Shown in pieces: positions 6,976 through 10,276 of a DNA stretch of 10,276 bases. Made by a program: the position numbers and the translations under genes. The stretch lies in contig CALMWO010000514.1 of assembly GCA_937873805.1 (NCBI GenBank), forward strand, positions 1-10,276. The letters run 5' to 3'. The stretch is from an uncultured Hyphomonadaceae bacterium. Lineage in GTDB: Bacteria > Pseudomonadota > Alphaproteobacteria > Caulobacterales > Hyphomonadaceae. Position 1 is the first letter of the stretch. Each line of letters starts with the position of its first letter. The notes under the pieces were generated by a model. That model was not told where the DNA came from, ran no database searches, and worked only from the letters and a program-made list of their open reading frames with translations.

Positions 6976-9093
6976 TCAGGCGGCCGCAGCCACAGCCTGC
7001 AGCATGGCGCGCGCATCGATAGGCTTGGCCAGGACGTTAGCTGTTCCGGCCTTCCTGTAGGCCTCTACCTGATCCGGCAGCACGTTTGCGGTACAAGCGA
7101 TCACCGGCGTATCCGCATTCGGGCCTCCGCCGTCGCGCAGTTTCGCCAATGTTTCCAGGCCATCCATGCCGGGCATCACCATATCGAGCATGACCACATC
7201 GAATTTACGCGTCGCCAGAAGCTCAAGCGCTTCTGCGCCGGAAGCGCACTCCGTCGCGCGGTGTCCTGCTGCCCGTAATATCGCTCCGATGACGTAGAGA
7301 TTGCGATGGTTGTCATCGACACACAGGATTTCCCGTCCTGCAGCGTCCGCAAAATTGTTTGCGACAACGACGGCCGGCTGCGGGAGCCCGGAAGCCGTCT
7401 GGACCCGCGGCGCTTCAATCCGAACGGTGAAGCGCGACCCCTGCCCCTCGTCCGTTTCGAGGCTCACATCACCGCCCATGGCCACCGCCAGACGCCGCGC
7501 AACGTGCAGACCCAGACCAAGGCCGCCATGCCTGCGCGTGGTGGAGGCATCTGCCTGTTCAAATGCCGAGAAGATCCGCTTGGCCGCCTCGGCTGGCACG
7601 CCCGGTCCGGTGTCCTCCACCTCGATACCGACGAGTTCAACACCGCCCCTGCCCGTTTCCGGCCATGCCTGGATCGTCACCCCGCCCGTCGCGGTAAACT
7701 TGATGGCGTTGGCCATCAGGTTGCCGATGATCTGAAGAAGCCTGGCTGAATCGACATTGCGCGGCTCCACCAGCTTCGGATCGATCATCACCGACAGCGA
7801 GAGCCCCTTGTTGCGGACTTCCGACGCCCAGATAACCGCGGCGCCCTCGATCAGCCTGGCGAGCGAAACCGGCTCACGCTCGATCCGCACCTTGTCCGCG
7901 TTCAGGCTGGAAAGATCGAGCAGGTCGTTGAGCACTGCCAGCATCTGGCGGCCCGCATCTTCCAGCACGCCAAGCGTGCGCTTCTGCACCGTATCCAGCT
8001 CTGACTGCGACAGCAGCTGGGCGCAGCTCAGGACAGCATTCATAGGCGTGCGCAGTTCGTGACTCATGACACCCAGGAAGTCGGTTTTGGCGCGGCTCGC
8101 CTTCTCTGCTTCCGTCAACGCATCCGCCAGTCGCTTGTTCTGGTCGTGGACCAGGCGCTCGGCCTCATGCTGGGCCGTCACATCTTTCATGGTCACGACA
8201 GCATATTTGACGGCGTCCGTATCCGCATCACGAAGCGGCACTGAATTGATCGTGATCCAGCGGATCTCGCCGGAGGCAAGCTGAATGCCCATCGGCACGT
8301 TCTGCAGCGACAGTCCCGTGTCCAGTGTCACCTTGACGGGATACTCGTCCGCCAGGAATGGCGTGCCATCGGCCTTGAACGTGCGCCAGCGCGGATCGGT
8401 AAAAACCCTGCCCTGCATCTCCTCGCGCGTCAGGCCGAGAATGCGCAGGCATGCAGCGTTCATCTCCACGACATCGCCGGAAGCCGTGTGGACGTTCACG
8501 CCCTCCTGGATCGCCTCGAAGATCGCCTCGTATATGTTGTGCCGCAGACGCTCCGCAGTCGTCTTGCGCGCGGCCTGATCGGCCCTGAGGCTGTTGCGCC
8601 GCGTTTCGAGAAACGCATCCACAAGCATTCCGATCTTCTGGAGACGGGACACGGAAGCTTGAGAGAAGGCGTTCGGATACGTCTGGGTCACACACAGCAC
8701 GCCAACCGGCAGGCCGCGCTCGGTTCCGACCGGCACGCCGATATAGCTGCGCAGGTTGTTGGGCGGAGCGACAAACCGGTTGTTGCTGAAACGCGGATCT
8801 GCCGCTGCATCATTGACGACCAGCGTGCGGGGCTCATGGATGACGTGCGTGCAGAAGGTATCGGCGCGCGGCGTCCTCGCATTCCAGACGCTTTCGTGGC
8901 TGGCCGAAACGCTGGCCCCGTCATCTGCATCAAAGAACGTGATCAGGGACTGGTCGGCATTGCAGACCTCGACCGCCAGTGATGTCAGCCTGTCCATTTC
9001 TGGAAAATGCTGTCCATCGAGCAGGTCGAGCTCAAAGAGCGCGGCAAGCCGCTCGTCTTCATTATCGGGCTTCAGCAGGAAGCGGTCGTACAT
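6976..9093 (-). CDS. soluble hybrid histidine kinase (GAF-PAS-HisKA-HATPase-receiver)
   Basis: A 705-residue sensor with no membrane segment or signal peptide, so it should sense a cytoplasmic signal. In order: a GAF domain (about 20-165, with the FCTHVI and SYIGVPV blocks), a linker helix, a PAS domain (about 185-308), and HisKA (about 333-400) with phosphoacceptor H345 in SHELRTPMN. The HATPase_c domain (about 445-562) has N462, DTGPG from D494 and GGLGLGL. A C-terminal receiver (about 588-705) has phosphoacceptor D637 in LDMVMPGMDG and K690 in AKPID. No Hpt domain is present, so if relayed further, the phosphate would need a separate Hpt protein. The usual aromatic residue three before the receiver lysine is valine here. 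The ATG at 9093 directly follows a TTG; GAGGGGG lies 13 bases before the ATG (10 before the TTG), so a start at 9096 is possible. The stand-alone receiver gene lies 121 bases upstream on the same strand. Confidence 0.93.
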   Translation of the reverse strand: MYDRFLLKPDNEDERLAALFELDLLDGQHFPEMDRLTSLAVEVCNADQSLITFFDADDGASVSASHESVWNARTPRADTFCTHVIHEPRTLVVNDAAADPRFSNNRFVAPPNNLRSYIGVPVGTERGLPVGVLCVTQTYPNAFSQASVSRLQKIGMLVDAFLETRRNSLRADQAARKTTAERLRHNIYEAIFEAIQEGVNVHTASGDVVEMNAACLRILGLTREEMQGRVFTDPRWRTFKADGTPFLADEYPVKVTLDTGLSLQNVPMGIQLASGEIRWITINSVPLRDADTDAVKYAVVTMKDVTAQHEAERLVHDQNKRLADALTEAEKASRAKTDFLGVMSHELRTPMNAVLSCAQLLSQSELDTVQKRTLGVLEDAGRQMLAVLNDLLDLSSLNADKVRIEREPVSLARLIEGAAVIWASEVRNKGLSLSVMIDPKLVEPRNVDSARLLQIIGNLMANAIKFTATGGVTIQAWPETGRGGVELVGIEVEDTGPGVPAEAAKRIFSAFEQADASTTRRHGGLGLGLHVARRLAVAMGGDVSLETDEGQGSRFTVRIEAPRVQTASGLPQPAVVVANNFADAAGREILCVDDNHRNLYVIGAILRAAGHRATECASGAEALELLATRKFDVVMLDMVMPGMDGLETLAKLRDGGGPNADTPVIACTANVLPDQVEAYRKAGTANVLAKPIDARAMLQAVAAAA

Positions 9094-9214
9094 CAAGCAA
9101 AAAACACCCCCTCGAACATACTACCCGCGACGATAGCAGAGCGCAGCCGGCGCGTATCCGATCGACAGAAAATGGAACCAACAGGCCAAATCAATCCGGG
9201 GACGCATCATGTGA

Positions 9215-9748
9215 TCAGATGTGAATCTGGTCGGGATGGCGCTCCCGCTTCCGAACCGGCGCACGCGCCACCGCAAGGACCAGATTTGCCGTATCGATCG
9301 GCTTTGCGATGATCGCGGCAATTCCCGGCATATCCGCCAACTGCCGACGCGCGATGGTCATGTTGGCGGTGCAGATCACCACCGGCGTATTCTGGTTGAA
9401 CGTCAGTGAGCGCATCTGCTGCGCCACCACCAGCCCGCTCACCTCCGGCATCACCAGATCCAGCACCACGACATCATAGTGGCGCATGTCGAGCCGGCGC
9501 AGCGCTTCGGCTCCGGACCCGCACGTCTCCACGTCATGGCCGACGCTGGACAGTATGGTGCTGAGAATGTCGAGATGGCGATCGTTGTCATCGACCACCA
9601 GCACGGTGCGTGCAGCAGCGACGCAGATCCAGTCAGCCGCCGGGTCACGACGGCTCGATGTGTCCGCAGACGACGACATATTCTCGGGATGGGCCTCGGC
9701 CGAAGCCTGGTCCTCGTTGCTGTCGCGAGGGAGCGGTGGCGTGTCCAT
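9215..9748 (-). CDS. stand-alone receiver (REC) domain response regulator
   Basis: A 177-residue protein with a polar, probably disordered N-terminal extension of about 45 residues, then one receiver domain (about 47-163) and a short basic tail. The receiver has the acidic pair D53-D54, phosphoacceptor D97 in VVVLDLVMP, T127 in VICTAN and K149 in AKPID. The residue three before the lysine, normally Tyr or Phe, is isoleucine. There is no DNA-binding or enzymatic output domain, so it must act by protein interaction or as a phosphate shuttle. Its receiver resembles that of the hybrid kinase downstream on the same strand (shared VDDN, SGAEAL, DVV.LD.VMP, CTAN, AKPID), suggesting duplication and a shared pathway. 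The start at 9748 has only a weak ribosome site; an internal ATG at 9679 would remove most of the extension and cannot be excluded. Confidence 0.88.
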   Translation of the reverse strand: MDTPPLPRDSNEDQASAEAHPENMSSSADTSSRRDPAADWICVAAARTVLVVDDNDRHLDILSTILSSVGHDVETCGSGAEALRRLDMRHYDVVVLDLVMPEVSGLVVAQQMRSLTFNQNTPVVICTANMTIARRQLADMPGIAAIIAKPIDTANLVLAVARAPVRKRERHPDQIHI

Positions 9749-9798
9749 TGCCGCTGCCCATTACCCTGCGAGCTATCACTCGCCCCAATAGAGAATCA

Positions 9799-9819
9799 CT
9801 AGCACAGATGTGCCGCTAG
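9799..9819. promoter_or_regulatory. nested inverted repeat, candidate operator of the receiver gene
   Basis: CTAGC (9799-9803) and GCTAG (9815-9819) are inverted copies, and inside them GCACA-GA-TGTGC (9802-9813) is a second, nearly concentric dyad. The element lies 51 bases upstream of the receiver-gene ATG and immediately downstream of, and touching, a possible -10 box. That position would suit a repressor or autoregulatory site. No regulator is known, so the role is inferred. Confidence 0.3.
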
Positions 9820-9848
9820 CATAATTAACCTTTGGGTGACGATTTCAA
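9818..9848 (-). promoter_or_regulatory. candidate promoter of the receiver/kinase genes
   Basis: On the minus strand TTGAAA (9848-9843) and TATGCT (9823-9818) match the sigma-70 boxes well individually, but the 19-base spacer is longer than the ideal 17. The -10 box is the same TATGCT seen in the candidate DUF3574 promoter. It lies between argG and the receiver gene, 70 bases before the ATG. This is a visual match only. Confidence 0.28.
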
Positions 9849-9883
9849 GCCGGACCATGCACGAGACGGCGCATTTTCCGATT

Positions 9884-9918
9884 TTCTCGGGGAATTTCTG
9901 GGGGGAACTCCCCGAGAA
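9884..9918 (-). terminator. 10-base-pair hairpin after argG, possible transcript end
   Basis: TTCTCGGGGA (9884-9893) and TCCCCGAGAA (9909-9918) are exact complements around a 15-base loop. On the minus strand the hairpin begins 10 bases after the argG stop codon, the right place for a terminator. However, it is followed by AATCGGAAAAT rather than a T-run, so it is not a canonical intrinsic terminator. It may stabilise the argG 3' end or act with Rho. The loop contains six Gs that could pair alternatively with the CCCC of the 3' arm. Confidence 0.45.
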
Positions 9919-9928
9919 CCGGTCCTGT

Positions 9929-10276
9929 CTAGCGCTTCTTGCTCTGCCCAAGCAGCCGCAGCCGCAGCGCATTCAGGCGAATAAAGCCTTCGGCGTCCTT
10001 CTGGTCGTAGGCGCCGGCATCGTCCTCGAACGTCACGTGCGCGGCCGAGTAGAGCGAGTACGGCGATGACCTGCCCGTCACGATGACATTGCCCTTGTAG
10101 AGCTTCAGCGTGACCGTGCCGGTGACGTTCTCCTGGCTCTTGTCGATCGCCGCCTGCAGCATCTCGCGCTCAGGGGCGAACCAGAAGCCATTGTAGATGA
10201 GCTCCGCATAGCGCGGCATCAGTTCGTCCTTGAGGTGCCCCGCACCGCGATCCAGCGTGATCGATTCCATTGCACG
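9929..10276 (-). CDS. argG: argininosuccinate synthase (C-terminal 115 residues, cut by window edge)
   Basis: The frame is open from the window end to TAG at 9931-9929. It gives the well-conserved C-terminal part of ArgG: ESITLDRGAGHLKDELMPRYAELIYNG in separate recognisable blocks, then FWFAPEREMLQ, SQENVTGTVTLKLYKGN, GRSSPYSLYS and FEDDAGAYDQKDAEGFI. The enzyme joins citrulline and aspartate at the cost of ATP, giving argininosuccinate, the penultimate step of arginine synthesis. This C-terminal segment contributes to tetramer contacts in the family, while the ATP-binding N-terminal part lies outside the window. The ATG at 10270 is internal, not a start. A hairpin follows the stop at 9884-9918. 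The receiver gene downstream on the same strand is 180 bases away and probably separately transcribed. Confidence 0.96.
   Translation of the reverse strand, partial: RAMESITLDRGAGHLKDELMPRYAELIYNGFWFAPEREMLQAAIDKSQENVTGTVTLKLYKGNVIVTGRSSPYSLYSAAHVTFEDDAGAYDQKDAEGFIRLNALRLRLLGQSKKR

Noticed and set aside
9094..9214. Promoter between the receiver gene and the kinase gene
   Set aside because: The best pair (TTGGTT with GATACG) matches the -10 consensus at only three of six positions; co-transcription is at least as likely.

Overview
The window looks like a piece of chromosome from a high-GC alphaproteobacterium, most likely a Hyphomonadaceae/Caulobacterales-type organism. I infer this from overall protein character (BipA, pyrophosphatase and ArgG sequences, and a soluble PAS/GAF hybrid kinase); no phylogenetic test was run. 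It is mainly housekeeping genes with a small accessory block of exported proteins. No rRNA, tRNA, CRISPR array, insertion sequence or phage gene was seen.

Layout. (1) 1-201, minus: the N-terminal part of a GFA/CENP-V zinc protein, cut by the window edge. It is divergent from (2) a plus-strand block: a pentameric ligand-gated ion channel homologue (329-1354), a small secreted protein of unknown function (1490-1684) and a secreted von Willebrand A protein (1723-2484), closed by a strong intrinsic terminator (2550-2592). (3) An unknown lipoprotein (2676-3296, plus) ends 3 bases from a convergent DUF3574 lipoprotein (3300-3722, minus). (4) typA/bipA (3925-5745) is followed after 2 bases by the zinc-ribbon gene yjdM/phnA (5748-6092). 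(5) A 213-base stretch (6093-6305) holds what looks like a deletion scar: the 3' tail of a LysE-family exporter on the plus strand back to back with a possible Lrp/AsnC regulator tail on the minus strand. (6) A minus-strand run follows: inorganic pyrophosphatase (6306-6842), a soluble GAF-PAS hybrid histidine kinase (6976-9093), a stand-alone receiver protein (9215-9748) and the C-terminal part of argininosuccinate synthase (9929-10276, cut by the window edge).

Working together. The channel, the small secreted protein, the VWA protein and the two lipoproteins all carry export signals, so 0.3-3.7 kb is an envelope-protein neighbourhood, though nothing proves a shared function. The kinase and the receiver gene upstream of it probably form one signalling module; their receiver domains resemble each other. 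BipA (ribosome-associated GTPase), pyrophosphatase and ArgG are core functions with no obvious link to the accessory block.

I did not find a convincing previously undescribed multi-gene system. The points most worth a second look are the channel/small protein/VWA block, the regulator-exporter scar, a perfect 16-base palindrome in the first divergent promoter region, and the two-component pair with a dyad over its putative promoter.
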